A stretch of DNA of 64,000 bases from Lysobacteraceae bacterium SCN 69-320 (GTDB lineage: Bacteria > Pseudomonadota > Gammaproteobacteria > Xanthomonadales > Rhodanobacteraceae), in assembly GCA_001725155.1 (NCBI GenBank), contig MEFP01000011.1:62001-126000 (forward strand), written 5' to 3'. Numbering within the stretch: position 1 is the stretch's first letter; the number at the start of each line of letters is the position of its first letter. The translations under genes and the position numbers were made by a program. Under the pieces are notes generated by a model. It worked only from the letters and a program-made list of their open reading frames with translations, ran no database searches and was not told the origin of the DNA. Below are positions 9,099 to 18,709 of the stretch, piece after piece.

Positions 9099-9653
9099 TC
9101 AGTCCAGCATCAGCAGCAGCGCGCGCACCAGCTGCGCGGTCTGCTCGCGGTCCCGCGCATCGAAGGTGAACAGCGGCGCGGCCAGTCCTTCGTCGCGCAG
9201 CAGGCATCGCAGGGCGGTCAGATCGAAGTCCGGATTGCGGTCGGTCTGGGTGACGCCGATCACCAGCGGCAAGGTTGCGTCGATCTCGGCCAGCGCCCGG
9301 ATCCAGTAGCGGCACTGCGCGGACGTGTCGCCGTCGGCGCCGTTGAGCACCAGCACGACACCGAGCGCGCCATCGAGCACGACCGGACGCATGAACGCGA
9401 AATGCTCCTGGCCCGGCAGTCCGTAGAGCATCAGCGTGGTATCGCCGTCCAGGCGTACGCTCGCGAAGTCGAAGGCGACCGTGGTGCTGACCTTGGCGCC
9501 GATCGCACCGCTGGCCAGCGGCATTTCAGTGGACACCGGCGGCGTGTCGGCGATGGCGGCGATGGCACTGGTCTTGCCGGCGCCGAGCGGGCCGGCGAAC
9601 ACGAGTTTGGTCGTCGTCGGAAGGGGCAGGCTGTTCACGACAAAGGTTTCCAC
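9099..9653 (-). CDS. Small Ras/MglA-like GTPase, module 1
   Basis: The 184-residue single-domain GTPase has a P-loop GPLGAGKT (residues ~21-28), a switch-I-like stretch VSTEMPLASGAIGAKVSTTV, and a G3-equivalent YGLPGQEHF that keeps PGQE but lacks the usual leading Asp. The G4-equivalent is GVTQTD instead of NKxD. It resembles MglA-type bacterial small GTPases and a DUF/COG group found beside roadblock proteins. It probably binds GTP and is switched by the neighbouring roadblock proteins. Its paralogue lies at 24194-24739. It is followed downstream by the convergent CHAD gene and preceded by a roadblock gene on the same strand. Confidence 0.8.
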   Translation of the reverse strand: METFVVNSLPLPTTTKLVFAGPLGAGKTSAIAAIADTPPVSTEMPLASGAIGAKVSTTVAFDFASVRLDGDTTLMLYGLPGQEHFAFMRPVVLDGALGVVLVLNGADGDTSAQCRYWIRALAEIDATLPLVIGVTQTDRNPDFDLTALRCLLRDEGLAAPLFTFDARDREQTAQLVRALLLMLD

Positions 9654-9733
9654 GGCAACGAGAGAGGGAAGGGCGGCGCAGCATCATGACGACGGACAAG
9701 CAGGTCGGGCTGCGCCGGCCGCCCGCGTTCGCA

Positions 9734-10147
9734 TCACGCGGCGCGATCGACGATACGCGTCAGCGCCGCCGCGGAATCCAGCGCGCAACCCAGCAGCAGG
9801 GCGAGATTGCCGCCGTGGTCGCAACCCACGGCGAGCGCCAGGCGCTGGCGGCTGCTCGGCACGCGTGCGACGACGATCAGGCCGTCGTCGGCCGTGATCG
9901 TGGTATGGCGATAGGCCGAGCCGGCGGTTTCGCGCGCAAAGGCTTCGCCGAGCGCGAGCAGCGAGCTGCTGACAGCGGCCACGCGTTCCACGGCCGTATC
10001 GGTCAGCCGGCCCGCCGCCAGCACGGCGCGGCCGTCGACGGTCGACAGGCTGGCGAAGCGCAGGGCCGGCAGGCGGCCCAGCAATGCATTGAGTTCGGCG
10101 TCGCAGGCCTGCAGGACCTGCGTGCCGCCACTGGTATCGCCCGACAT
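9734..10147 (-). CDS. Roadblock/LC7-type protein A1, module 1
   Basis: The ATG at 10147 is preceded by a strong GGGGGAAC site. A start 20 codons further up would lose it. The 137-residue product has the roadblock pattern: RLPALRFASLSTVDGRAVLAA, RVAAVSSSLLALGEAFARE, then ADDGLIVVARVP and a final helix. Close relatives are 11594-12046 and 22236-22679. Roadblock dimers act as GAPs, scaffolds or exchange factors for MglA-like GTPases, and the GTPase gene follows 80 bases downstream, so partnership is likely. Confidence 0.8.
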   Translation of the reverse strand: MSGDTSGGTQVLQACDAELNALLGRLPALRFASLSTVDGRAVLAAGRLTDTAVERVAAVSSSLLALGEAFARETAGSAYRHTTITADDGLIVVARVPSSRQRLALAVGCDHGGNLALLLGCALDSAAALTRIVDRAA

Positions 10148-10481
10148 TCGTTGTTCCCCCTGGATGTAGGTCGCCGCCGGCGCCGGGTCGGCGAGGCCTG
10201 CGACCATGGGTCGCGCGGCACTGACTGCGGCTTGCGGCGCGGCGATGCGTATTCTGCGGAGGCAGAGCAGCGCATCGGTCGCGCACGGCGGCTGCCGCGA
10301 TCGTTAGCACAGAGTCGACCATGGTCGCCAAGAATTGACGTTTAACACTATGCAAGCGTTGAAATTTGCCAAGTAAGTCGGGTTATGCCTTGGCTACCGT
10401 ACGAGGCAGGACGGTCGGTGCCGACGGCATCGGGCTGCGGCCCGCGGTCGGGGTGTGAACACGTAAGGGCGTGGGGAACGC
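10148..10481. promoter_or_regulatory. Divergent promoter region, roadblock A1 / LuxR regulator
   Basis: This 334-base region separates divergent genes. The stretch at about 10325-10400 is markedly more AT-rich than its surroundings and contains TTGACG and TTGAAA hexamers that could act as -35 boxes, and TATGCC as a possible -10. No gene is evident. Confidence 0.35.
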
Positions 10482-11171
10482 ATGCGGCAGCGAACAACAG
10501 GTGTCGTCGTGCTGGTCGACAGCGAGCTCGTCGCGATGGGGTTCGTCGTCGCACTGAGCACGCGGCGCCATCTGCATGTGGCGGCAGTCGCGCATACGGC
10601 GGCCGACGGCCTGCGCGCGATCGTGCGCTTCGATCCCGACGTGGTGCTGCTGGATTCGGCGATGGCCGGTGCGCTGGAGCGTCTGGCGCGCACGTCGGTC
10701 TGGAGCGCGCGCCTGCTGCTGCTCGGCCGCAATGCGCACCTGGGCGTGGCGCCCGGTGCCGACCGCAATGTGGCCTGCGGCTTCATCAGTTGGACGGCAC
10801 GGCGCCGGCATTACCTGTCCCTGGTCGACGAGGTCGCGGCCTGTGCCAAGCAGCAGGCTTCGCCGGACAGCGCGCAATGCAGCGCCTGCGTCGCGCGCCG
10901 CACCCTGGCGCCGCCGCCGCTGGACCTGACCGGCCGCGAGCGCGAAGTGTTCGTGCGCATCGGCAGCGGCCTGCGCACGGCCGACATCGCCGGTGAGCTG
11001 GGTCTGAGCGCCAAGACCGTCGAAGCGCATCGCGAAACCATCAAGTACAAGCTCGGCATGGATTCGGTGCGCGAGCTCAACGCGGTCGCGGCGAGCTGGT
11101 GCCGTGGCGAAGTCGTCGACGCCGCGGCGCCGCCGGCGCGCAACAATCTGCGCCAGCGCGAACCGTCCTAG
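10482..11171 (+). CDS. LuxR/NarL-type response regulator
   Basis: The 229-residue protein has a diverged receiver-like N-terminus (VVVLVDSELVAMGFVVAL, DPDVVLLDSAMAG) and a clear NarL-type helix-turn-helix at residues ~150-210: LTGREREVFVRIGSGLRTADIAGELGLSAKTVEAHRETIKYKLG. The acidic cluster normally found at the receiver N-terminus is weak, so phosphorylation is uncertain. A pair of Cys (CSAC) sits in the linker. Its place between two roadblock gene sets suggests that it controls the module. Confidence 0.8.
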   Translation: MRQRTTGVVVLVDSELVAMGFVVALSTRRHLHVAAVAHTAADGLRAIVRFDPDVVLLDSAMAGALERLARTSVWSARLLLLGRNAHLGVAPGADRNVACGFISWTARRRHYLSLVDEVAACAKQQASPDSAQCSACVARRTLAPPPLDLTGREREVFVRIGSGLRTADIAGELGLSAKTVEAHRETIKYKLGMDSVRELNAVAASWCRGEVVDAAAPPARNNLRQREPS

Positions 11172-11593
11172 GCGCGGCAGCGCGCACCTTGCCCGCGGCG
11201 GCGGACGCAGCCGGCCGACCGCCCCGACGGCCGCGGCAGATGCCGGCGGCATCCGCTGCTTTCAGGGGAACGGCGGTGGCCGGCCGATATCCGCCGCGCG
11301 CCCGGGGCCGCGCAGCGCTGTCGTGGATATTCGTGCGATTACCGGTTATGCGTCGGTGCCGGCCGGCGCAGTCAGGTTGCCGTAAATGCGTTCTGCGCAA
11401 CCGCATCGGCATAGGCCGCAAGACCTAGGGAATTTACCTATGCGGAGGCCCTGCCTCTCGCACTAACCTCGCGACCGTCCGGCGCGCCCTGCGGCGCGTC
11501 GCCCGATGCTTCGCCGTTGCGCGGGCGGCCATGGCCGGCGGTCGCGCAGCGTGCCGAGGATCGGAAGCAGGGACCATCGTGGCAGGGGGGCAC
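11172..11593. promoter_or_regulatory. Upstream region of the module 1 roadblock operon
   Basis: This 422-base region has no credible gene. At 11412-11440 there is a cluster of TAGG/CCTA elements: TAGG-N8-CCTA (11412-11427) overlapping TAGG-N7-CCTA (11426-11440), set in locally AT-rich sequence. This is a candidate operator or promoter for the genes starting at 11594, plausibly a target of the adjacent LuxR regulator (inference). Confidence 0.35.
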
Positions 11594-12046
11594 ATGCTCA
11601 ACGGAGCAGGGCAGGTCTGTGGACCGGCGCGGGCGGATGCATTGCCGGACGTCGAGCGGGCGCGTGTGCGCGCCTGTGCCGACGGCCTGCTCGAACGCCT
11701 GCTGGTCACCGTGCCGAGTTGCCGTTTCGTCAGCCTGTCGACCCTCGACGGACGTTCTGCCGCAATCGCCGGCGCGCTGACCGCGACCAGCGCGCCGCGC
11801 GTCGCGGCGATGACCAGCTCCTTCCTCGCCCTCAGCGAAACGCTGGCCTGGGAAACCACGAGCGGTCGCAGCAGCTACGTCACCCTGACGTCCAGCGACG
11901 GGCTCGTCGTGATCGCACGCGTGCCGACGCGGCTGCCGGCCTATGCGCTGTCGGCCTGCGCCGACGACGGCGGCGTGCTCGCCCTGCTGCTGCGCCGCAC
12001 CCTCGACACCGTAGCCGCGCTGGCCGGGCAACTGGACCGGCGCTGA
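11594..12046 (+). CDS. Roadblock/LC7-type protein A2, module 1
   Basis: I chose the ATG at 11594 because of the AGGGGGG site just upstream. The frame is open further up without family similarity. The 150-residue product repeats the A-type pattern: [53 protein letters not shown], and a terminal helix with a Cys. It is followed after 64 bases by the B-type roadblock gene, so the two are probably co-transcribed and may form a heteromeric regulator of the GTPase. Confidence 0.78.
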   Translation: MLNGAGQVCGPARADALPDVERARVRACADGLLERLLVTVPSCRFVSLSTLDGRSAAIAGALTATSAPRVAAMTSSFLALSETLAWETTSGRSSYVTLTSSDGLVVIARVPTRLPAYALSACADDGGVLALLLRRTLDTVAALAGQLDRR

Positions 12047-12110
12047 TTCCGTGATGCCGGCCGACCGCCGGCAACCGTTCTTCCACCCATCCACTCGTGA
12101 GGAATTCCGC

Positions 12111-12467
12111 ATGGCAAAGATCAGTCTCGAACCGCTGCGTTCCATCGACGGCTATGTCGCTTCTGCCCTGGTCGACAGCGAGAGCGGCATGCTGCTGTCG
12201 GGGGACGGCAGCGGCATCAGTCTGGAGCTGGCCGCGGCCGGCAATACCGAAGTCATCAAGGCCAAGCGCAAGGTGGCCGCAGCGCTGAAGCTCAACGACA
12301 CGATCGAGGACGTGCTGATCAGCCTGACCAAGCAGTACCACCTGCTGCGGCCGCTGGAATCCAACCAGAAGCTGTTCCTCTACCTGGTGCTGGACCGGGT
12401 CAAGTCGAATCTGGCCCTGGCGCGCCACGAGCTGCGCACGTTTGAAAAATCCGTCGATTTTTCATGA
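12111..12467 (+). CDS. Roadblock/LC7-type protein B1, module 1
   Basis: The ATG at 12111 follows GTGAGGA. The 118-residue protein begins [20 protein letters not shown] and carries the roadblock core [27 protein letters not shown], then [22 protein letters not shown] and a C-terminal helix. By eye about 92 of 118 residues are identical to the copy at 22755-23111, much closer than the A-type proteins are to each other. It is likely the most constrained member of the complex. Confidence 0.82.
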   Translation: MAKISLEPLRSIDGYVASALVDSESGMLLSGDGSGISLELAAAGNTEVIKAKRKVAAALKLNDTIEDVLISLTKQYHLLRPLESNQKLFLYLVLDRVKSNLALARHELRTFEKSVDFS

Positions 12468-12538
12468 TATGAAAGGCGCCCGGCCGGCATGCGCATGATC
12501 TCCAGGCTTTCCCCCGCGCTGTTCCCGGAGTCGGCCTG

Positions 12539-13477
12539 ATGCGGCTGGACCTCAGGACCGCGGCGCTGACCGAGCAGGAAGAGCAGCGCGTGCGCATCGC
12601 CGCGCAGCTGCTGGCTGCCCACGGCGGCCAGGCGCGCGTTGGTGCCTGGGACGGCACGCGCTGCGACCTGGTCGTGCTCAACGCCGACGACGGCTATGGC
12701 CGGCACGTGCTCGACATCGCGCGCCGGCGCGGCGTGCCGGCCGTCGCGCTCGGGCCGCTGCGGCCGGACACGGAGCCGGCCGGTGGCATCGTCGCCGCCG
12801 AAGGCTCGGCAGCCAGTCTCGCGGCGGCCCTCTGGCGGCTGGTCGGCACGGCTGCGGGCGAGGCGGCGACGCGCCCGGCGCCCGGCGTGCGCAACACGGC
12901 TGCCGATCAGGCCGGGCTGCTGCGTCTGGCCGCAACGCCGCTGCGCGGCGCCGACGTACGCGCGACGATCGCCGGCCGCAGCATCATCCTGCGGCCGTCG
13001 ATCGGCCGCACGCGCGGGCGCACGCTCAGCGATCTGCTGGCCGCACGCGACCATCTCGGCGAGGGCGGCTGGCAGTTCGAGGCCCTGGCGCCGGGTGTAG
13101 ACGATGCGATGCCGACCGATTCGGCCATGAGCCTCGATGCGTTCCTGCTGACCGGCGCGCTGCGCGCACGCGCAGCGTTGCCGCCGTTTCCGGATGGTGA
13201 ATGGGCTCTGCGCGACTGGCCCGATCTCGGTGCCGCGGCCGACGTGGTCGCCGGCCTGCGGCTGGCACAGCGCCTGCGCCGGGCGGCGGCGACGCCGCAG
13301 GGCCTGGCCGACGGCACCGGTATCGCGCGCGATGTGGCCGATGCCTGCCTGTGGGCGTTCCGCGCCGCGAACCTGCTGACCGAAATCGCGGCGCCGGTCC
13401 CGCGCGCGCCGGCTGCGCCGCCGGTCGTGCGGCAGCTGCTGAACCGGCTCGCCGCGCGCTTCGGTCTGGCGCGCTAG
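12539..13477 (+). CDS. Uncharacterised roadblock-GTPase-associated protein, copy 1
   Basis: I do not recognise this 312-residue family. Residues 1-105 alternate beta strands and helices like a receiver-type fold (RVRIAAQLLAAHGGQARVGAWDG, CDLVVLNADD, GVPAVALGP) but have no phospho-acceptor site. Residues ~125-190 include RGRTLSDLLAARDHLGEGGW. The remainder has LDAFLLTGALRARAALPPFPDG, ALRDWPDLG and helices ending in a possible winged-helix-like segment. Its paralogue at 23172-24149 shares WDG, SDLL..RD.LG..GW and LRDWPDLG. Its constant position after the B-type roadblock gene suggests an effector or adaptor of the GTPase. Confidence 0.75.
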   Translation: MRLDLRTAALTEQEEQRVRIAAQLLAAHGGQARVGAWDGTRCDLVVLNADDGYGRHVLDIARRRGVPAVALGPLRPDTEPAGGIVAAEGSAASLAAALWRLVGTAAGEAATRPAPGVRNTAADQAGLLRLAATPLRGADVRATIAGRSIILRPSIGRTRGRTLSDLLAARDHLGEGGWQFEALAPGVDDAMPTDSAMSLDAFLLTGALRARAALPPFPDGEWALRDWPDLGAAADVVAGLRLAQRLRRAAATPQGLADGTGIARDVADACLWAFRAANLLTEIAAPVPRAPAAPPVVRQLLNRLAARFGLAR

Positions 13478-13502
13478 CCGGCAGTCGGGAAAACGGCGGC
13501 CG

Positions 13503-13524
13503 GGCGATCCGGCAATGGATCGCC
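13503..13524. terminator. Hairpin between convergent genes
   Basis: A perfect 8-bp repeat, GGCGATCC with GGATCGCC around a 6-nt loop, sits between the unknown protein (ends 13477) and convergent allA (ends 13647). There is no T-tract, so it is a weak or factor-assisted terminator. Confidence 0.4.
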
Positions 13525-13646
13525 GGCGCGCCGATCGCGGGGCGATGGGTTCGCGGACGGCCGGCACGGGCCTTGCCTGCGCCGGTAGATCGGACAACGG
13601 ACAAGGGCCCGTGTTTCAACCTGCCGTGGGCGGCTGCACGCGGCTT

Positions 13647-14138
13647 CTACATCGTCAGCAGATACTCGCTCGCCAATTCCACTTCGTCGCAATTGTTGTC
13701 GGGTCCGGCGCGGTCGATCACGAGAAAGTCGCTGACTGCGTGCAGCGCCAGCAGCGGGTGGTGCCAGGTGCCGGCGCGGTAGTTGATGCCCTGGTCGGCG
13801 CGGGCGATGAACGCCTGCGGCGGCAATGCCGGGTCCTCGGCGACGACGAGGAGATACGGCTGCGATCCCAGCGGCACGAAGGCCTGACTGCCCAGCGGAT
13901 GGCGTTCGAGCATGTGCAGACGCAGCGGCAGCTCGCGCGGCTGGGCGCGGAAGATGCTGACCACGGGACGGCCGCCTTCGCGCGCCGCATCAATGGCGGC
14001 CAGATCGTGGAAGCGCGTGGTCGTGCCGGCGTTGATCGCATAGGCCGACGCCGCGCCGGCGGCTTCGATGACATCGCCGAACGGCGCAAACGCCGCGCGC
14101 GTCAGCGGCACTGCTTTCAGCACGCGCGGCGCGCTCAT
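13647..14138 (-). CDS. allA: Ureidoglycolate lyase
   Basis: The 163-residue protein matches AllA in length and motifs: LTRAAFAPFGDVIEA at the start, INAGTTTRFHDLA, the cupin-like HMLERHPLGSQAFVPLG, and AGTWHHPLLAL. It splits ureidoglycolate to glyoxylate and urea, the last step of allantoate use. It lies 67 bases downstream of alc on the same strand. Confidence 0.9.
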   Translation of the reverse strand: MSAPRVLKAVPLTRAAFAPFGDVIEAAGAASAYAINAGTTTRFHDLAAIDAAREGGRPVVSIFRAQPRELPLRLHMLERHPLGSQAFVPLGSQPYLLVVAEDPALPPQAFIARADQGINYRAGTWHHPLLALHAVSDFLVIDRAGPDNNCDEVELASEYLLTM

Positions 14139-14205
14139 GCGGCCGGCTCCGCAGCGACAGGCGCAACGGCCGGTCCGCAGGGGCGCAGCGGCGTGCGACG
14201 CGTCT

Positions 14206-15213
14206 TCATGCGGGCTTGCCGCGCAGGCGCAGTCGTGACACGCCGCCGTCCGGATGGATGTCGAAGCGCACGTGCGTGACCGGGGCGTGCGCACGGATCT
14301 CCGCGCGGAAGAAATGCTGATGGTCCATCTGCAGCTTCTGCTCCGGCAGCAGCAGCGGCCAGAACATGGCCTGGGTGATCAGCGACTGCGGCGTGCCCGC
14401 GGCGACGTGGGCGCCGGACAGCGAGCAGCGGTCGGGATAGTTGCCCTTGAAATGGGCCGTGTCGATTTCAATCGCCTCGATCACGCCGGGCAGGGCCAGG
14501 GCGATGATGCACCAGTCGTTGCCGGGCTCGCGCCGGCGCCGGGTTTCCCAGCCGTCGCCCATGTTCCGGCCGCGGCCCGGCAGCAGCAGCCGGCTGGCCG
14601 GACCGAAGTGCTCGTTGTTCGCCGCGACGACCTGGGCGCCGTTGAGTGCGCTGGCCAGGTCGACGAGACCGTCGGCCTCGGCGTCGCCGCCGAACTGCGG
14701 CGACGCGTATACGCGCAGGCGGGCGAGGCCGCCGTCGGGGAACAGGTTCACGCGCAGATGCGTGCACGGCGTTTCGTCGGAGACCGCGAAATAGTGGTGG
14801 CTGTTGCCGGACAGGTTCACGGCCGGCAGCAGCGGAGCCCATTCGGTGTGCGCGTCGGGATCGCTGCCGATCAGGTAGCAGGCCTCGATCGACGCCGCCG
14901 GCGGGTAGTTGCCGGTGAAATGGCTGGTGTCCAGGTCGATGCCGTGCACGCGGCCGGCCCGTGCCAGCCGCACGATGCACCAGTCGTGGCCGGGGCCGCG
15001 CTTGCGGCGCGATTCCCAGCCGTCCATCCATTTGCCGTTCTCGTCGTACTTGCCCGGCACGAACACCGCCGGCTCCGGATTGAGCATGCGCGACTTGTCG
15101 GCGAAGAAGTCGTCGCTCGCCGCGAGCGCGACCGCGCCGAGGCGCGCGTCGGCCAGGTTGACGTAGCGGCGCACGAAGTCGGGCGCATTCGGATCGACGG
15201 CGACAGGGGCCAT
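14206..15213 (-). CDS. alc: Allantoicase
   Basis: The 335-residue protein has two allantoicase repeats with parallel motifs: [34 protein letters not shown] (first half) and [32 protein letters not shown] (second half). It hydrolyses allantoate to ureidoglycolate and urea. The start at 15213 (MAPVAVDP) is set by homology. A longer frame upstream has low-complexity Arg/Ala sequence and no good ribosome site. It heads the alc-allA pair. Confidence 0.92.
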   Translation of the reverse strand: MAPVAVDPNAPDFVRRYVNLADARLGAVALAASDDFFADKSRMLNPEPAVFVPGKYDENGKWMDGWESRRKRGPGHDWCIVRLARAGRVHGIDLDTSHFTGNYPPAASIEACYLIGSDPDAHTEWAPLLPAVNLSGNSHHYFAVSDETPCTHLRVNLFPDGGLARLRVYASPQFGGDAEADGLVDLASALNGAQVVAANNEHFGPASRLLLPGRGRNMGDGWETRRRREPGNDWCIIALALPGVIEAIEIDTAHFKGNYPDRCSLSGAHVAAGTPQSLITQAMFWPLLLPEQKLQMDHQHFFRAEIRAHAPVTHVRFDIHPDGGVSRLRLRGKPA

Positions 15214-15313
15214 TCGGTGCAGTCTCGGCAGAAAGGAACCCCGATCCTGCCGCGCGCGCGGGCAAAGGTCGAGGGGCACCGCCGCAGGGCCGCGGCGTGG
15301 TGCTGTCGTGCCG

Positions 15314-15342
15314 GCGGCCTGCACGTGGAACGCGCAGGCCGC
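15314..15342 (-). terminator. Hairpin after the delta-60 gene
   Basis: A perfect 9-bp repeat, GCGGCCTGC with GCAGGCCGC around an 11-nt loop, lies just after the delta-60 gene stop in the minus direction and ahead of alc. It has no T-tract. It may separate alc-allA expression from the upstream genes. Confidence 0.4.
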
Positions 15343-15347
15343 GGATC

Positions 15348-16661
15348 TCACTGCAGGCCGCTGCGGAAGATGCCGTCGCCGTCGTGCCAGGCGCCGGCGA
15401 AGAATGCCCGCGTCGACGCGGCGACATAGGTGCCGGCGATCAGCAGTCGCGTCGGCGTGACCAGCACCTGGCCCAGCGCCAGCGAACCGTAGACGTTCTG
15501 CAGCAGGCTGCGCCGGCCTTGCACGGCGAAGCTCGCATCGGGCTGGCCGCTGGGCAGCAGCCGCGCCAGGCGGATCGCGACTGCCGGGTCGTAGACGGCG
15601 CGCGCGATCGTGAGCTTGCCGTCGGCGCCGAGTGCCACGCGCAGCCCCGGATACGAACGCGAGCGTTCGTTGCCGGCGAAATCGACGAAACCGATGCCGT
15701 CGTTCGCGTAGCCGGTGTCGAGCTGGCCGTTGTCGAGCAGGCGCGCCACGGTCAGACGGCCGTAGCCCGAGCCGACCCAGTTGCCGGCATAGCTGGTGCC
15801 GACCAGCAGGATGCGCCCGTCGGCCTGCACGCGCAGCTTGTCCGCCGTCGCGCGCACGTCCGGCGCGATCAGCGCGAGGCCCTGTTCGCCGAAGCTCCGG
15901 TCGCTGCTGCCGTCCGGCAGCAGGCGGCGCACGGCCATCGCGAAGCGTGTGGTCGAAGTGAAATTGACGCCGCCGAGCAGAATGCGGCCCTGGGCGTCGA
16001 ACGCGAAGCTGACGGCGCTGGTGTCGTTGGGCAGACTCAGCTTGCCGCCGCTGGCGAAGCCCGCATCGAGCGCACCGTCGGCGGTCAGGCGCAGCAAGGT
16101 GCGCGCGCCGCCGCGTTCGACCAGCAGCCAGGCGCGCTGCTGCGCGTCGATCTGCATTTCCAGCAGCAGTTCCTGGCCGCCGAGATCGAGCCGGACGCGG
16201 CCCTGGTTGCCGTAGCCGGCGTCGAGGCTGCCGTCGGCGCCCAGGCGTGCGAGACCGATGTTGTAGGACGGGCCGACGCGGCCGGCGACGAGCCAGCGGC
16301 CTTCGCTCGCCGCGGCGATGCCGTGTGCATAGGCCGGGTAGTCGGCCGCGCCGTTGCTGAAATCGACCTGGGCCAGACCGAACTCGCCGAAGCCGCTGTC
16401 GATGCTGCCGTCGCTGCGGAATTTCGTGACCGCAAAGCGCGTGGCCGTGCTGGCCGCAGACAGGCCGGCGACGCTCGCGACGAGGACGCTGCCGTCGGCG
16501 GCCAGTACCGCAGCCGGATCGTAGTTCTCGAACTGCGTGGTCGGCACGGACTGGCTCGTCAGGGTCCCGCCGGCGAAGCTCAGGTCGGGATCGCCGTCGG
16601 CGGCGCGGACGGCGGCGGCCGAGGCGATCAGGACAATGGCGAGCAGGCTTGCGGTTTTCAT
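15348..16661 (-). CDS. Secreted delta-60 repeat protein, copy 2
   Basis: The 437-residue exported protein (signal peptide [20 protein letters not shown]) consists of delta-60 repeats, ~50-60-residue units with the signature RL-x-DG-S-x-D-x-x-FG-x-G-x-x. Examples are [48 protein letters not shown] and [16 protein letters not shown]. Such repeats form beta-propeller-like folds of unknown function. It is a close tandem paralogue of the next gene upstream (16762-18084). The start MKTASLL is chosen over an upstream Arg-rich extension. Confidence 0.85.
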   Translation of the reverse strand: MKTASLLAIVLIASAAAVRAADGDPDLSFAGGTLTSQSVPTTQFENYDPAAVLAADGSVLVASVAGLSAASTATRFAVTKFRSDGSIDSGFGEFGLAQVDFSNGAADYPAYAHGIAAASEGRWLVAGRVGPSYNIGLARLGADGSLDAGYGNQGRVRLDLGGQELLLEMQIDAQQRAWLLVERGGARTLLRLTADGALDAGFASGGKLSLPNDTSAVSFAFDAQGRILLGGVNFTSTTRFAMAVRRLLPDGSSDRSFGEQGLALIAPDVRATADKLRVQADGRILLVGTSYAGNWVGSGYGRLTVARLLDNGQLDTGYANDGIGFVDFAGNERSRSYPGLRVALGADGKLTIARAVYDPAVAIRLARLLPSGQPDASFAVQGRRSLLQNVYGSLALGQVLVTPTRLLIAGTYVAASTRAFFAGAWHDGDGIFRSGLQ

Positions 16662-16761
16662 CGGATTTCCTCGGGCGTGCGCCGCATGTCGTCGGCGGCG
16701 CATTCGTGGGCGGAACAGGAAGGGACGCGTCGTCCGGATCGCGCCGGCGGCCGGCGCGGGC

Positions 16762-18084
16762 TCATTGCAGGCCGTCGCGGAAGATGCCGTCGCCGTCGCG
16801 GAAGCCTGTGTTGAAGAACGTGCGTACCTGACTGCCGTTGTAGGTGCCCGACAGCAGCAGCCGCGTCGGCGTCAGCAGCACCTTCGACAGATTGAGCGTT
16901 GAGTAGGTGTTCTGGAACAGCGTGCGTCTGCCTTGCGGCGCAAAGCTGGCGTCGGGCTGGCCGTTGGGCAGCAGGCGTGCCAGGCGTATCGCCGATACCG
17001 GTTCGACGATGGAGCGGCCTATCGTGAGCTTGCCGTCGGCGCCGATCGCCACACGCGTATCCGGAAAGGAACTGGAGCGGTCGTCGCCGCCGAAATCGAC
17101 GATGCGCACGCCTGCTGCGCCGAACGTGGCGTCGATGCGGCCGTCGTCGAGCAGGCGCGCGACGGTGATGCGGCCGTAGTTCGTGCCGCGCCAGGCGCTG
17201 CTGTAGCTGTTGCCGGCCACGACGATGCGGCCGTCGGGCAGCGCACGCAACTGCTGGGCGCTGGCGCGGATGTCGGGCGAGATCAAGGTCAGGCCCGCAG
17301 CGCCGAAGCTCGTGTCGATGCGGCCGTCAGGCAGCAGGCGGCCTACGGCCATGTCGTAGCGGTTCTGGCCGAAGTTGACGCCGCCGAGCAGGATGCGGCC
17401 CTGCAGGTCGAGCGTGAAGCAGGTCACCAAGAAGGTGCTGGGCAGCAGCAGTTTTCCGCCGTCGCCGAAGCTCGCGTCGAGAACGCCGGCGGCCGTCAGG
17501 CGCACGAGATACGAGTTGCCGTTGCGGGATACCAGCACCCAGGCGCGCTGCTCGCCGTCGACCTGCAGCTCGCCGGGGACATTCTGTTCGCTGCCGCTGA
17601 AGGCGATCCGGGCGCGGCCCTGCGTGCCGTAGCTCAGGTCGAGCTGACCGTTGGCGAGCAGGCGGGCCAGACCGATCTCGAACGGCGAGGGACCGACGCG
17701 GCCGGTCAGCAGCCAGCGGCCGTCGGGCAGTGCGGCGATGCTGCGCCCGTAGGCCGGATAGTCCGCCGCGCCGTCGCTGAAATCGACCGTGGCGATGCCG
17801 AAATTGCCGAATTCGTAGTCGGGCGCGCCGTCGCTGCGGAACTTGGCCACGGCCAGACGCGTCGCGACGCTGTAGGCGCTGGTGCCGGCGGCGCCGATGA
17901 CCGCGACGCTGCCGTCGGCGGCGAGCGCGGTGTCAGGCTCGTAGGACTGGTAGAACGGGGAAGGCACCGACTGGGTGGCGACGGTGCCGCCGGCGTAGGT
18001 CGGATCCGAATCGCCGTCGGCGGCATGGGTATGGGCGGAGAAGGCCGCGAACAGCGCGGCGGCGAACAGGGGGACGGCTTTCAT
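16762..18084 (-). CDS. Secreted delta-60 repeat protein, copy 1
   Basis: The 440-residue product starts with the signal peptide MKAVPLFAAALFAAFSAHTHAADG and carries the same series of delta-60 units: [80 protein letters not shown]. It aligns with its neighbour from DGDSDPTYAGGT to FRDGDGIFRDGLQ at the C-terminus, so the pair arose by tandem duplication. It sits inside the purine-catabolism gene set but has no known link to it. Confidence 0.85.
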   Translation of the reverse strand: MKAVPLFAAALFAAFSAHTHAADGDSDPTYAGGTVATQSVPSPFYQSYEPDTALAADGSVAVIGAAGTSAYSVATRLAVAKFRSDGAPDYEFGNFGIATVDFSDGAADYPAYGRSIAALPDGRWLLTGRVGPSPFEIGLARLLANGQLDLSYGTQGRARIAFSGSEQNVPGELQVDGEQRAWVLVSRNGNSYLVRLTAAGVLDASFGDGGKLLLPSTFLVTCFTLDLQGRILLGGVNFGQNRYDMAVGRLLPDGRIDTSFGAAGLTLISPDIRASAQQLRALPDGRIVVAGNSYSSAWRGTNYGRITVARLLDDGRIDATFGAAGVRIVDFGGDDRSSSFPDTRVAIGADGKLTIGRSIVEPVSAIRLARLLPNGQPDASFAPQGRRTLFQNTYSTLNLSKVLLTPTRLLLSGTYNGSQVRTFFNTGFRDGDGIFRDGLQ

Positions 18085-18202
18085 CGGTCTTCCTTGCGAA
18101 ACGCAGCAAGAAACGCTGCGTCTGCCGAGGACGCAGCCCGGATGCCATTGCTGTCAGGCGGCGCGCCGCCGTGTGTTGCCGTGCGTGCGCCGTCGCGGCG
18201 CT

Positions 18203-18709
18203 TCAGCCCGGCAGCAGGGCCTCCAGGCGGAAGCGTGCGATGCGTTCGACCTGATGCAGGGCTTCGCCGAATTCGTCTTCGCGCGTGTTGTCCACGCGTG
18301 CGGCCATGTTCGCAAGGATGCTCGTGCGCGTATGCCCGCGCACGGCGAGGATGAACGGAAAGCCGAAGCGCTGCTCGTACTGCGCGTTCAGCGCGTGCAG
18401 CTGCGCGTATTCCTCGGGACTGCACTGATCGAGTCCGGCGCCGTGCTGCTCGCGCGTGGAGTCGGCCGTGAGTTCGCCGCGCAGCGCGGCCTTGCCGGCC
18501 AGTTGCGGATGCGCGCGCAGCAGTGCCAGACGCTGCGCTTCGTCGGCGTCGACGACGGCCTTGCACATGGCCGCATGCAGGTCGTCGATGCCGGCGAACG
18601 GGCGCAGCGGCCAGACCTCGTCGGCGACCCAGGGCGAATGTTCGAAGATCGCGCCGAGTCGCGTGACGAAATCGGCGCGATCCAGGGCGTTGAGCTCGGT
18701 AATGGTCAT
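18203..18709 (-). CDS. uraD: OHCU decarboxylase
   Basis: The 168-residue protein has the UraD signature HPQLAG with the catalytic His, followed by STREQHGAGLDQCSPEEYAQLHALN and RFGFPFILAVRG. It decarboxylates 2-oxo-4-hydroxy-4-carboxy-5-ureidoimidazoline to S-allantoin after urate oxidation. Its ATG overlaps the stop of puuE in an ATGA, indicating translational coupling. No urate oxidase or HIU hydrolase gene is in the window. Confidence 0.92.
   Translation of the reverse strand: MTITELNALDRADFVTRLGAIFEHSPWVADEVWPLRPFAGIDDLHAAMCKAVVDADEAQRLALLRAHPQLAGKAALRGELTADSTREQHGAGLDQCSPEEYAQLHALNAQYEQRFGFPFILAVRGHTRTSILANMAARVDNTREDEFGEALHQVERIARFRLEALLPG

Noticed and set aside
10383-11252. 289-codon minus-strand frame opposite the LuxR gene
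   Set aside because: Shadow of the regulator, whose helix-turn-helix on the plus strand is clear.
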